From the NCBI GenBank assembly GCA_907163375.1, contig CAJQUW010016142.1, positions 124,001-188,000 on the forward strand: a stretch of 64,000 nt of DNA. Reading direction: 5' to 3'. Under the pieces are notes generated by a model. It was not told the origin of the DNA, did no database searches, and was given only the letters and a program-made list of their open reading frames with translations. This document shows, piece by piece, positions 1-11,035 of the stretch (positions are counted from its first letter, which is position 1; every line of letters begins with the position of its first letter). Source of the stretch: Prostheceraeus crozeri (Eukaryota > Platyhelminthes > Polycladida > Euryleptidae). Made by a program: the position numbers and the translations under genes.

Positions 1-729
1 ATTTTGTAAATGAGTGTTTTGATGAGAAAATATTAAAACAGTTTTTGGGTGGATGAATTAAAGATAAAAGAAAGCAAACATTTGACATTTATCATATTTA
101 AGCAGGTCGTCATCATCCACTCCCCGTTAATGCAGACGATAGAAATATCGGTGAATTTATCGAAATATAATGATGACTAAGAAAATCATGCCTGAAGAGG
201 GAGAGGTTTGTCTTTCGGATTGAAAAAGACACTGATACATCATCATTTTATCTTCTCCTCTGCTGCTATTTTACCGAGTCTCGTAGTTGCGCTTCAGAAA
301 ATCGGCAAATGTATATCATTCGCTTGAAATTGCCCTTGGAAAGTTTTATCAATAGTTACTCCGGCCCTTGAAATCGACAGGCCATGAAAGCTAGTTTAAG
401 CTCATTTAAATTCCTGGACTTTCTGAAATTTTCACCATAGCCTCCTGGAAAATCAAGGAGAATCAACCTTGCTCAGAGTACGAACCCTGAATGAACTATT
501 TATCATTAGTTCATCAACAATCTTTTTTCTCAGAAATGCATGTCAGTGAGAAATACAACTTATGCTGCCTTAGTATCGAGATTTCGATCAGTTCTCTTTT
601 CCGTTTAAGTTTGAAATGAAAGAATTTGTGAGAGTGCAAGAATTTTTCTAAAATTGTCTTAGAAAACATCATTTACAGGAAAATGTGCTAATTTTAATCC
701 TTATGCAAAGTTTTTATGTTGTCTTTCAG
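1..729 (+). other. Intron sequence upstream of first visible exon
   Basis: Intronic sequence that ends in a pyrimidine-rich tract and CAG acceptor at 727-729. I see no coding exon, RNA gene or repeat in it. The exon of the PATJ/MPDZ-like gene that must precede it lies outside the window, because the exon starting at 730 begins with the third base of a codon. Confidence 0.5.
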
Positions 730-1076
730 ATCTTCTCAGCCTGTGTACAGTTACAAGCTGCCCACCAATTCAACGTTTTTTACATCAGACCGTCCAAATG
801 AAACAGCGAAGTCGAAAAAGCCTCGACCACATGCTACTGCTTCCTCCTGTGTTAGTAAGAGAAAACGGTTATCTAATTCAGAAAAGAAAATACAAAAGCA
901 GCTTGCCACTGATCGTGGTGATGAAATTAGAGAACCTCTAAATCCTGATACTGTTCTACGAACCGCAGCAGATTATCATCGACCGATCGCTCCCTCCTCA
1001 CTAGCCCACTGGGGCCAGGAAAGGGTGGTGAAAATCGATAGAAGAGAAGGAGAAAATCTCAGCGTCAGCATTATTG
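730..1076 (+). CDS. Patj: PATJ/MPDZ-like multi-PDZ scaffold, exon with linker and start of a PDZ domain
   Basis: Internal exon of a multi-PDZ scaffold resembling PATJ (INADL) and MPDZ (MUPP1), the Crumbs-complex adaptors that link Pals1 to other membrane and junction proteins. The acceptor is TTTCAG at 724-729. The donor GTGAGG begins at 1077 and splits the glycine codon of the SIIG|GK turn (phase 1). The first ~95 residues are a basic, Ser/Pro-rich linker. Then LAHWGQERVVKIDRREG opens a PDZ beta-A strand, followed by ENLSVSIIG, the carboxylate-binding loop and beta-B. In human PATJ PDZ6 the equivalent stretch, from memory, is EPNVSLGISIVGG. The usual Gly of the GLGF-type loop is Ser here. 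The exon begins at the third codon position, so an upstream exon must donate two bases. An ATG at 716 lies before the acceptor and is not a start. Confidence 0.8.
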
Positions 1077-4000
1077 GTGAGGAAGACTTACATATATGTA
1101 TACTCTCATCGGTATCATGCTGCCATTGTCATTCGCGCCCCAGGAAGGACGTCGCGGGGAGATCCCATATCGGTATTGTGTTCAATGGGTAGGCCTACAT
1201 GTACGCCTGCATGCATCAGGTGGGAGAGAACCCTTCAGATCCTCTTGGTTGGACATCGATTTGACAAGTCAAAAAGGAAAGCTCATTAACAATGAGGACT
1301 TGACGAATTTGCTGTCCCATGCCAATATAGAATATGAGAAGAGAGTATATTTATATTTTTAGACGATGCAGACATGCAAAAATTGCGTTGGCGCAACATC
1401 TGAGGAATTTTGATCTTATGTCAAATAAAAGTGAATCTCATCGCTATGCAAAGTCAGTGAATATCATTAGTTATCGCAATTGAGACCTTCTCCATTGCAA
1501 GTCCGCGGAGTAGCATTATTTTCAATGTGCAGTCCTTCATTTTTTATAGAGTGTCGGATTTCTATGCGATGCTCTATCCAATATTCTAACTTGCTCATCT
1601 TCGAGCTAAAAAATAGCAAATTCAAAATACGAAATCAACAATTCAGACAGATTTATTATTTTTCTTTTTAGCTAATTTTAGCAATAAAGCTCCACAATCA
1701 TAGCGATTTGCGATGTCCAACTGGTTGCATGTGCTGAGAAGCCAGCTATGCCTACAAATAGAGATTGATTTATGCTGTGAGTGGAACTCAGATTCAGGTA
1801 TAGATGTAGAAGATTTTTTCAAAGACGTCGTTTTAATATAAATTTGGTAATCGACATTATATAGCTATAGTTCGCTTCTAATGTGGTTATAAAAATGTGT
1901 ACGACTTGCCGGTACTCAAGGAATTCAAGTGATTAGGGAAGTACTTAAATTGTCTACTCGCACGTGCCATTAATGCTAATGATTTTAACACGCAGGCCTG
2001 GTACATGCATCTATAGAACATTTGAAATTCTAATAGCTCATAGTTTCCTAAAATACGGTGCTCATCTCGAAACTATGACAAATTAATGGTAGGCCTAATG
2101 TTAATACACATCACATGATTCACCGTATACAAGTCTAAGTCCAACAATTTTCGATGAAAAGTCTGAAATTCCGCTGAAACTAAGTCACAAAAACGTACGT
2201 TGTTCGGCTTAGTTGTACGAGGAGTCCAAGTCCTCTTTCTTACCACCCAGTTTGTTCTTTGTCTGACAACGATAATCCTCCATTCTGATTATGTATGCAT
2301 ATATCAATCTCATACTGACAATAGAATGGAAAGCAACAATAAGAAAGTTAAAGTCAAGAATTTAAAATGTGATGAATATCATCTATGCCACTATATTCTT
2401 CCAGATGATTTTCATCAAGTCAGAGTACGACTTAATTGCAGAATAATAACGCTAATAATGTTAATTTGTTAAGTCTGGTTCAATGTGCCCGTAGTTCGAT
2501 GATTCTCTGTAAGTCATTGTGAATTATTTAACCAAGAATACTCGAGTACAAACTAATCGCCAGGACTACAAGAACTGAAATTCTACAGATCGTGCTGCAG
2601 CATATTGACAAAAGTTTTGCATGTCATCATTCATTCCCATGTGCTATTATTCATTATCAGTCCCACTACTTTCAAAGTAAGTAACCAGACGACACCATCC
2701 CTTTTGTATTTGGAAGGAGAAAATTTGTAGTCAATTTTGATGTTCACGGTCACGTTATTTGATCCGATTTGCTGTCTATGGCTTTTGTATCAGTGCTACT
2801 GTCACAATATCACCTGATATGTGGCTCTGAAGTACACATGCAATACATTAACTGACATGTGAAATTTTCCGGCAATTCGCTCTCTTAAGAAATAACTATA
2901 AGCGAGATCTACCTTGCGGTGATCTACGAAACCCAGTGTTGTGCACGATTATTTGAATATTTCGACAAATGTAATACACAAATGTAATGCACAAATCAAT
3001 TTTATCGTCTTCCGTATAAAGACTATCGCGACAATAACACGAATTGGGTGAATTCGGCTATTGACTAAGACAGTTAATTGTAATCTTATAAAGCAATCCG
3101 TGATAATCGTTATCAGCAACAATTACTTTATGATGATGTCCAATATCAGTGTGAAGCAGAAGGGATGCCTCATGGTATCAAAATAAGATGGGTATCCACA
3201 CATTAAATCTGATGACATGCTTCTTGTAACAATCGTCTTTCAAATTTTAAGCTCATTATTTTGAAGATTTTTGGTAGAGTTAGAACAGTCTCCTTGTGTA
3301 ACCAAGCTTGAAATTCGTCATTGCATGGCATTGTAAAGCAAGATAGGACCATCGGTAGCCCAAGTAGATTTCTGTGAGGTGAAAAGTTCTTTATCGAAGG
3401 CAATGATCATGGAAATTTATAGTACCAGCCTGACTGAGAAGCTTTCTCCGGCTGGCTATAGATGTGACAGATCAGCCTGAGAATGGTTGGGACTGAGTTA
3501 TCACATTATGAGCGGTTTTATCTGTTGCTGATAATCGATAAAGCATGAGTAATGGACTGGTGGGTCGCGGCAGAGAAATACCCCACCGTCTGCCTATGAT
3601 TGTATTATCTTGATTGCTGCATCTATCAACACATAGCCCAAAGAATCAAAATATAGACTTTGTTGCACTGTCGAATGATATCATAGATTTTTCGGCCAAT
3701 GTAATCTTGGCAATGACTATTCAGATTCAATTTAACAGATAGTGGGTCTATCTTACAAACTGTAGGTCATGAGATCGATTCCCGTTGTCAGTCTTTAAAA
3801 TGCATGAAAGGAAATTAGTAGTATGTATTTCAACAAAACGCTTTAGCAAGCCTGACAGGCAACTAGCAAAATCTAAACTTGTATCTACATAGAATAGTGA
3901 TCTCTGTATGTCTTAGCATTGAAAAAGGACATTTTTGCATGTATACACTATATTGCACCAATAGACCTATATAAATGCCAGATAATAGACACAAGTCCTA

Positions 4001-4264
4001 CAGTAAGCAACAATGACTAATGCCTATCAAATTCAAAGCACAATTTATTACTATTATCGATCGACTCTCAATCACTAAGCAGATGCAAAAATAGGTTGTA
4101 TGTAGCAGAAAAGTTTGGCAAAAAATCATAGAAGCTATCTCCTGATCACGAAAACAAAGTTTGAGAAGATTTCTTGTGATTTCCTTTATTAAGTAAACAT
4201 AAGAAAAGAGGAAAAGTTATTTTCAAATCAAAGACAAAACACTTTTTTACACAATGTTATCAAA
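1077..4264 (+). other. Intron 1 of the PDZ gene, proximal part
   Basis: AT-rich intron sequence. The first ~250 bases after the donor stay open in a shifted frame and are less AT-rich, but match nothing I recognise. Two TAGGCCTA octamers occur (1190, 2090). No exon, tRNA or named repeat is seen before the transposon cluster. Confidence 0.4.
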
Positions 4265-4295
4265 AAACCCAGAAACACACATATACTCGTACATA
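4265..4295 (+). repeat. 31-bp flank copy 1
   Basis: A 31-bp stretch beginning AAACCCAGAAACACAC and ending GTACATA. It abuts the truncated DD41D copy and recurs exactly at 4924-4954, directly before the full element. It reads as host flanking sequence that was duplicated together with one element end, because target duplications of this superfamily are only TA. Confidence 0.85.
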
Positions 4296-4920
4296 CCGGG
4301 TGTTTATAAAGTCACTACCCGATTTCATTTCATTTTTACCACGAAACCGAATATCGAATAGCTAAGTTTGCTAGTCACGTATTATGATGGAGACCTAAAG
4401 TTTTATGGACAACAGTAATTATTAGACATTTTGTTATTTTTCATGACTTCTGAAGCGTAAATAGTTATGGTATATATTCCCATCTCTATGTTTTGAAATT
4501 TCATTATTATTTATGAGTTTTGAAGCGTCAAAAGTAATGTACTGAGTTAAATGATTATCAGTTTTACTCCAACTGCTTTGTGCTGAATGAATGAATGAAC
4601 AATTTCATACAACTAGTGTAGAACACAATCGATCAACATTTAAAATCATAGATATCTGATATTTGAATTACTGTTTCTATTGACTACCTTCAATTGATTG
4701 CGGTATCTGTCGAAAACTGTAACACTACGAGTCTGTTAGGCATATTGTCCAGTTTCTTGCTTGCATTATGTTGACAGTTGAAGAGCGCATCAGAATTGTG
4801 ATGCTGATGGCAAAACTAGAGTCCGTTACGTCAGTTGAACGCCATTTGAAGAAAGAAGGGGTAATGAACATTCCTACTCACAAAAGCATGCGATCCATTT
4901 TCACTAAGTTTCTGGAAACT
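4296..4920 (+). mobile_element. Truncated DD41D-type mariner copy (5' end only), head-to-head with the full element
   Basis: This 625-bp segment carries one terminal repeat starting CCGGGTGTTTATAAAG, the 5' untranslated region and the transposase start (MLTVEERIRIVMLMAKLE...), ending inside the codons for KFLET. It is a near-identical inverted copy of 6136-6760, with only a few mismatches seen (for example GTTACGTCAG against GCTACGTCAG). It stops abruptly and joins the repeated 31-bp flank through a GAAAC microhomology. It cannot make transposase. The shape suggests repair-driven duplication rather than an independent insertion. Confidence 0.85.
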
Positions 4921-4923
4921 TAG

Positions 4924-4954
4924 AAACCCAGAAACACACATATACTCGTACATA
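4924..4954 (+). repeat. 31-bp flank copy 2
   Basis: Second copy of the 31-bp flank at 4265-4295, ending in the TA at 4953-4954 that serves as left target duplication of the full element. With the first copy it brackets the truncated element in direct orientation. Confidence 0.85.
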
Positions 4955-6760
4955 CCGGGTGTTTATAAAGTCACTACCCGATTTCATTTCATTTTTACCA
5001 CGAAACCGAATATCGAATAGCTAAGTTTGCTAGTCACGTATTATGATGGAGACCTAAGGTTTTATGGACAACAGTAATTATTAGACATTTCGTTATTTTT
5101 CATGACTTCTGATGCGTAAATAGTAATGGTATATATTCCCATCTCTATGTTATGAAATTTGTTTATCTAATTTATAACCAACTGTAAAAAACAAATGCTT
5201 GAAACTTCATTTATTACATAGACTAACCATAAGATAAAAATAATCTATAGGTACTGCTCAAAATGACCTCCTTCTTCACGTAGACACAGCTGAAGACGTC
5301 GTTCAAAATTTTGAAAGGATGAAGACAAGTTGTCCCGAGAGATCGCTGCAACTTCTTCTTCGATGAAGGTTCGAAGTTGTCTCAAAGAGGTAGGTCTCCT
5401 GCCGTACACGCGATCTTTGAGGAAGCCCCAGAGGTAGAAGTCCAGAGATGACAAGTCCAGACTTCGAGGAGCCCAACGGAATGGGCCATCCCTACCGATC
5501 CATCTTCCGGGAAAATTCTTGTTCAAAAGAGCACGAACTTCTAGGGACCAATGCGGAGGGGCGCCGTCTTGCTGAAAATCGTAGTTGAAAACTTTCTTCG
5601 CCTCTTTAGTTGAGGAATGAAATAGTCTTGAAGCATCGCTTTGTATGTTTTTGAAGTGACTGTCGATTCAAAGAAGTAAGGACCTATGATTTCATCGCAG
5701 AACATTGCACACCACACTGTGATTCCTGGAGACTTTATGGGAACTTCTTGAATTGCATGAGGATTCTGTGTTCCCCATACCACACAATTATGTTTATTCA
5801 CTCGTCCAGGGATATGAAATGTTGCCTCGTCGGAAAAGCAAAGTCTGGTTATAAAGTTATGATCAGTAGCAATGCGATGTTGAAATTCATTACACATAGT
5901 CACTCGCGCCGCCTTGTCGTCAGCGAAGAGCTGGTGAAAGAAAGAAATTTCGAAGGGTTTCATTTCCAACTCTTCTCGCAGAGTTTTCCGTAAGGTGCTG
6001 ACAGGAGTTTGTGTTATGGCGGCGGCTTGTCGAAGTGATGAGGAAGGATTTTCATCGAAAAGATTGCTGATTTCTTCGACCTTCTCTTCTTCAATGGAAG
6101 GTCTGCCGGAACGAGGAGCGTCCAAAAACTGAACCAGTTTCCAGAAACTTAGTGAAAATGGATCGCATGCTTTTGTGAGTAGGAATGTTCATTACCCCTT
6201 CTTTCTTCAAATGGCGTTCAACTGACGTAGCGGACTCTAGTTTTGCCATCAGCATCACAATTCTGATGCGCTCTTCAACTGTCAACATAATGCAAGCAAG
6301 AAACTGGACAATATGCCTAACAGACTCGTAGTGTTACAGTTTTCGACAGATACCGCAATCAATTGAAGGTAGTCAATAGAAACAGTAATTCAAATATCAG
6401 ATATCTATGATTTTAAATGTTGATCGATTGTGTTCTACACTAGTTGTATGAAATTGTTCATTCATTCATTCAGCACAAAGCAGTTGGAGTAAAACTGATA
6501 ATCATTTAACTCAGTACATTACTTTTGACGCTTCAAAACTCATAAATAATAATGAAATTTCAAAACATAGAGATGGGAATATATACCATAACTATTTACG
6601 CTTCAGAAGTCATGAAAAATAACAAAATGTCTAATAATTACTGTTGTCCACAAAACTTTAGGTCTCCATCATAATACGTGACTAGCAAACTTAGCTATTC
6701 GATATTCTGTTTCGTGGTAAAAATGAAATGAAATCGGGTAGCGATTTTATAAACACCCTG
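4955..6760 (-). mobile_element. Full-length Tc1/mariner (IS630) element with DD41D-type spacing
   Basis: An 1806-bp element flanked by TA (4953-4954, 6761-6762). Its terminal inverted repeats are about 206 bp, at 4955-5160 and 6555-6760. The outer ends read CCGGGTGTTTATAAAG on the left and CAGGGTGTTTATAAAA on the right strand. It carries one transposase gene on the minus strand (6288 down to 5245) that is broken by frameshifts. The long terminal repeats are unlike the short ones of classical mariners. It is inserted in intron 1 of the PDZ gene, antisense to it. With the truncated inverted copy at 4296-4920 it can form a giant hairpin with a 1215-bp loop. Confidence 0.88.
5245..6288 (-). pseudogene. 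DD41D-type Tc1/mariner transposase, frameshifted
   Basis: Cut-and-paste transposase of the IS630-Tc1-mariner superfamily. Minus-strand reading starts at the ATG at 6286-6288. The N-terminal helix-turn-helix part (MLTVEERIRI..., ERHLKKEGV, SMRSIFTKFLETGS) is followed in another frame by the linker APRSGRPSIEE and the catalytic core: CFSDEATF holds the first Asp, VNKHNCVVWG follows, and GPYFFESTV is typical. After a second shift comes FQQDGAPPHW with the second Asp and RSLDLSSLDFYLWG with the third. The third Asp lies 41 residues after the second. The C terminus EEGGHFEQYL ends at the stop at 5245-5247. At least two frameshifts (near 6120 and near 5590) make it non-functional as it stands. All three acidic residues remain, so decay is recent. 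Confidence 0.88.
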
Positions 6761-6762
6761 TA

Positions 6763-7577
6763 TATACATAATATATTTTAAAATATTAATAATATTTATA
6801 TATTACATATTATGTTACATATAATACAAGCTAAGTAATATATTCATTGGCATACGAGAGGGTAGAAATGTAGGCAAAGAAACAGAGGTTTTAAATATTA
6901 CAAACTTTGTGTAAGTTTTCTAAGATGTTCATGAATCTCAACGTGACATTCAAAACTTGGCTCAGTGCACTTTGAATGAGACCAATAACCATTGAACCCA
7001 CGTTTCACAAATGAAATGTTGGTCTTTAACTTGACCACCCATCAATACAGTTTGTGAAATATTTACAAGTAAATTTAAGGATATGCGAGATAGCAGCTCT
7101 GAAACAGAAATCTAAATCTGAGAGCCTCTATCTTGAGCAAAAAGCGAAATCTGTATAAAGTTACATGTAAAATTAATGCTTATTATACGAAGAAACGCAA
7201 TTTCAATCTGCAGCTCACAAACTATAGTGAGCTGCTTCCAAGGGTAAAATATTCTTAAAAAGGTTTTTCTTTGGTTAACTGTGCGTGAGGCTTGATTCAT
7301 TAATTTCTATTTATGCTCACTGCACCTACTTCCTGTCCTCTATAGATCTAAAATGACGCACATAGTGTCCACGACTTCTGCACGTTTTATATTGTGGTGG
7401 GCAAGGTGCCTACATTCTCCCGTGGTATTCAGCGGCATAATTATTCACTTTCCCTGTGAGATCGTGTACATAAGCAGCATTGGATGATCGAATGTGAAAT
7501 GAATGTATATATCAATACATTATACTATATAATCGAAATCTGCACGGAATGACATTTGTTGATCTCTTCATTGCCAG
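6763..7577 (+). other. Distal intron 1
   Basis: Intron sequence between the mariner and the next exon. A TATATA-rich stretch lies at 6761-6845, and a small palindrome (CAGCTCAC...GTGAGCTG) at about 7210-7235. The pyrimidine tract and CCAG acceptor end at 7577. No gene is seen. Confidence 0.4.
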
Positions 7578-7687
7578 GTGGTAAATTTTCCGGCCATGAG
7601 AACCCTTCAACTGGCGTTTTCGTGAGACAAGTGTCACAGTCTTCCCCGGCCTTTAATCTTCTCTTTCGAGGTGACAGAATATTAGAG
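7578..7687 (+). CDS. Patj: PATJ/MPDZ-like scaffold, PDZ-domain middle exon
   Basis: A 110-nt exon entered in phase 1 after TTGCCAG and left in phase 0 at GAG|GTGAGT. With the split Gly it reads GGKFSGHENPSTGVFVRQVS then QSSPAFNLLFRGDRILE. This is PDZ strands beta-B to beta-D plus helix alpha-A: GVFV is beta-C, SSPA the alpha-A region, and GDRILE the conserved turn before VNG. Human PATJ PDZ6 has GIFIKQVLEDSPAG...TGDKILE in the same place (from memory). The exact phase match to 1076 and to the exon at 10607 makes a chance open frame very unlikely. The alpha-A segment is a little shorter than in vertebrates. Confidence 0.85.
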
Positions 7688-8080
7688 GTGAGTTTGGTTA
7701 AATGACTTTTGAATATATATTAGCATTTATTACTTGCTTTCAGTCAGGCATTTATCTTAGTCTTGCTTGGAAAGGTGTCATGAAACAGATGCAAATTTCA
7801 ACTATAAATTTGCTTAGTAATGTAGTTAATTCCTTTTTGAATAATTTATCACATTTTCAAACTCATCAACTGTTAGAATTATAAGAACATCTATGCAAAC
7901 AGTGGGCTACATAATGCTTCACACTTGATAGTGAGGGAATCCAAAAACCGTAGTTGGCTTATAATTCGACCAGCTCAGCAGTCAGTATCAATAGAAAGCT
8001 GTGAATGGAGTTCAGGCGAGTGTCGTCATAGTCGGAGCAGAACACGAACAGAGGCTACGTAAATGCTGCTGTACACTGTA

Positions 8081-9457
8081 CAGGGTGGCCCAGATGTAGC
8101 TTACTAGTTGTAAAAGCGTGTGGCTTCAAGTAGAAGAAACATATTCTAATGCAATATGTGTCATTTTAAAGTTGAAGACACACCATTTGTTCTCCAAAAA
8201 TATATCTTGACTCATCTTGACTATTCTTTTTTCTTTGTAAGCTCTAAGACATTTTGCTATTTTTTTTTATAAAAGTCAATTGTTTTATACCAGACCTGTT
8301 TGAAAGAGCTAGAGAAGCAACAACATTGTAGCAAGCGTAAGAAGTAACACTGATCCACTCAATTATGCAGGTTATATTGTCCATTAACTGCGCAATCAAA
8401 TCACATTCAAATTTCAATGAATAATTGATCAAAAAAACTCATTGAAAGACTGAAGCGCGAGTCAGCGACATTTCTGTTCACTGATGAGTGAAAGATTCAC
8501 GCCACAAGAACGTTTACCAATCGCAGCCTGGCATGAGGTGTAAAGTCCCCCAATAATCGTAGAATTGATAAATCGTTGACTTATCAATGAATCGATAAAG
8601 GATTGAACGCAGCTCAAGTGTTTCATCTTCTGCTACGATTAAGTCCATTCATCAGAGGGCCTCCAAACATGGAACGCTTCAAGATCTCCCGAAGTCAAGA
8701 CGTCAGTTGTCGAAAGCAGGAAAGGTAAAGTTAGCAGAGGAAAACTTTGCTAGCCACCCCAAAACACCAACAAGAAGAGCATCTGTGCAACTGTGCAAAG
8801 GATCGTTCATTAAAACAATCAGCTCCCTTGCAAACTCAAACGAACGCATGACCTGAAGTCGGATCATCGTCAAGAGCGCAAACAATTTGCGGAAGACTTT
8901 GGCTAGGCTTGTGATTGTGCTTCTATACGTTATGTTTTTAGGCTCTAAAGATGCTTCAACTTTATCTCAACTGGCTTTAGATGCAGGCATTCAGCTACTA
9001 GATGGAGTTCTGTGAACGGATAAGACCAACTTCCATCTCAGTGGCGATCGGATCAACAGACAACTGTCGCTATTGGAGCTTCAACTACCCAAATTTCAAA
9101 ACAACGGAATCCTCTTCTGTTAGGGAGATTTCTGATCACATTAGAGTTTCACCTGTAGCGACATTTCGCAACAGGTCGTAGACATGAAAATGACGGAGGA
9201 CATATCGAATGATAGTCAACATGAATCATGAAAAAAAATAAATTAAATTTTTCTTTCTAATAATTGTTTTTATCTTATCTCTTTACTTTTTTTGATGGAA
9301 AATTGTAGCGAAATGATGCAATATCATACAAAACAAGTCATATTTAATGAAATGGGACATCTTTGGCTTTAAAATGACATATCATGTAATGCAATAGCTA
9401 AACCATAACTCAAGCTAGATGGATTTGAAAAAAGTAAGCTATATCTGGGCCACCCTG
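8081..9457 (+). mobile_element. Internally deleted mariner-like element
   Basis: A 1377-bp element with ~25-bp terminal inverted repeats (CAGGGTGGCCCAGATGTAGC on the left, one mismatch on the right) and TA on both sides (8079-8080, 9458-9459). Inside, on the plus strand, pieces of transposase can be read in changing frames. KLKRTHDLKSD and ERKQFAEDF lie near 8825-8905. FHLSGDRINRQ, then NCRYW in a shifted frame, follow near 9035-9085. RHENDGGHIE lies near 9180-9215. The catalytic middle that should hold the second and third Asp is missing, so the copy could move only by help from elsewhere. The divergence of the fragments suggests an old insertion in intron 2. Confidence 0.8.
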
Positions 9458-9459
9458 TA

Positions 9460-10606
9460 AATCGTACGCTCCTAATGCTGCCACCTATTACTCTAAATGT
9501 TGTGAGTTTTGGAGTTGAAGCTGAACAATAGGAGTGGAGGTGTTAAATGCTGCGGATTAACCCCTAATGCTACGCCGCTGTCGAAAGTAACATAAAAATG
9601 ATTGAAAATGTTCTAGACAATCTTATTCCAATGCCGGCAATCACCACGGTCAAATAGACCATGTCAAAGCAATGTCACCGTACCTGATCGTATGCTTGCA
9701 GCCGAAAGAAAATGCCAGAAAGCAATTTTCTATCCTTGATGTCTCTCCGGATAAGACAAGGCTAAAAATCCTCGAAGCAGTCCATTTCTAGATCGAAAGA
9801 ATTCACCTTCATCTTGCGCCTACCTTGGTAATTTTTCTCACTTAATTATTTTAATTAACTAGTTCACCTATTTTTACTTAATTCATTATTTATTTATTTA
9901 TTTGTATTTTTCCTTGACGTTGATTTTCATTTGGTGTTTATTTTCGTTTCCTCTTCTGCTATTGCTTCCATTTCTCATTGTCATCTGTAGGACTAATTTA
10001 TTTATTGATCACTTTGCGTCTGAATGTAGTCAACTCATTCCGTAGCTCATTCCTGTCAAAATCTTTACGCTGTCATGTCCAAATAACTGTTGTCGTCATG
10101 GTCATGTGATCTGATTTTCACTCATTGCAAATTGACTTTCTACCTGTATCTGCATTTCATTTTACGGTGTTACGCCTGAAGGAGAGAAGGCCTCGTGTTT
10201 ATTTTAAATAGGAATCGTATGAGAAACCTACTTGTGGTGTTTTTATATACAAATGTATTCCAAAGCCTCTAATGTTGCTCGAGATGTTTACTAACATTCG
10301 GGGTCCTCTAGTGTTCGGAGTTTTTATTCGGCTCACCATAGGAGACACGATTGCAGTGTAGGAGAGAATATCAGGTCTGAATGCCTAGCCAAATGCGCAC
10401 TCGCAGTCGCTAGAATGAGGAAATCCAGTAAACTTTCTAATTTCCTTTTTTTATCGTGATATCTGCCCTCATGTCCTTTAAATGTTGTATCATCGTCGTC
10501 ACGCTCGAAAAAGGTTTTAACAAATCATAACTGGTTGTTATTTGAGTAATCTGCATAATTTGCTGCTGATTATAACGAAGCTTACGTTGCTTTCTCAATT
10601 TTAAAG
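9460..10606 (+). other. Distal intron 2
   Basis: Intron sequence with no recognised gene. A run of TTTA/TTAT repeats lies at 9840-9905. The acceptor for the next exon is TTTTAAAG at 10599-10606. Confidence 0.4.
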
Positions 10607-10726
10607 GTCAATGGTGTCAATCTCAGACAAGCAGGCCACGATTTTGCTGTTGAAACAATTCGATGCGCCACAAATCCAATCTCCTTCAAAGTCCAAAGTT
10701 TGAGTGACGTTCCGCAGCAGAAACAG
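10607..10726 (+). CDS. Patj: PATJ/MPDZ-like scaffold, PDZ-domain C-terminal exon
   Basis: A 120-nt, 40-codon exon in phase 0 at both ends (AAAG|GTC and CAG|GTGAGA). It completes the PDZ domain begun at 730. VNGVNLRQAGHDFAVETIRC is beta-E plus helix alpha-B, followed by ATNPISFKVQSLSDVPQQKQ with the last strand. The match to PATJ PDZ6 ([20 protein letters not shown]...NPVVFIVQSLSSTPR, from memory) is strong, including the VQSLS exit. His at the start of alpha-B (GHDF) is the residue that normally selects class I C-terminal ligands (S/T-x-hydrophobic). The ligand itself cannot be inferred. An opposite-strand open frame here is only a shadow. Confidence 0.88.
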
Positions 10727-10931
10727 GTGAGATTGCAACACTTTGTCAGTATGTACATTGTCAGTATCAGCCCCATAAAAACATAAAGATTATTCCAACT
10801 AGAAGGGATAACTGACGTAGGTAAAGGAAGTCTGTTACTAAGATGCATGAACGGAAACATGTCTAGCTTACTGATATTGTAAAATGGAGAAACTTGGAAC
10901 AATTCACCTCATCAGACACATCCTTTATGTC

Positions 10932-11035
10932 CAGAGCTGGAAGCGAGCCCGGGCCGATCGGGAACCGGACCGGACTTGGGCCTGAATAATTCGGTACGCA
11001 CCTGGGCCGAGAAAAGCGGCCCGCTTCCAGCTCTG
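10932..11035. mobile_element. GC-rich 104-bp hairpin MITE, hAT-like
   Basis: A compact element that folds on itself. The left end CAGAGCTGGAAGCG recurs inverted at the right end (CGCTTCCAGCTCTG), with GGGCC/GGCCC stretches inside. It is far more GC-rich than its surroundings. The flanks are TTTATGTC and TTTATGAT, an imperfect 8-bp duplication (6 of 8), which together with the CAG terminus suggests the hAT superfamily. It has no coding capacity. Confidence 0.75.

Noticed and set aside
1077-1362. Open plus-strand frames running on from the first exon
   Set aside because: A good donor (GTGAGG) at 1077 in the right phase joins to the PDZ exon at 7578; the read-through loses all PDZ similarity.
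10582-10902. 106-codon minus-strand frame
   Set aside because: It overlaps the PDZ exon at 10607-10726 on the other strand and shows no motif; a shadow.
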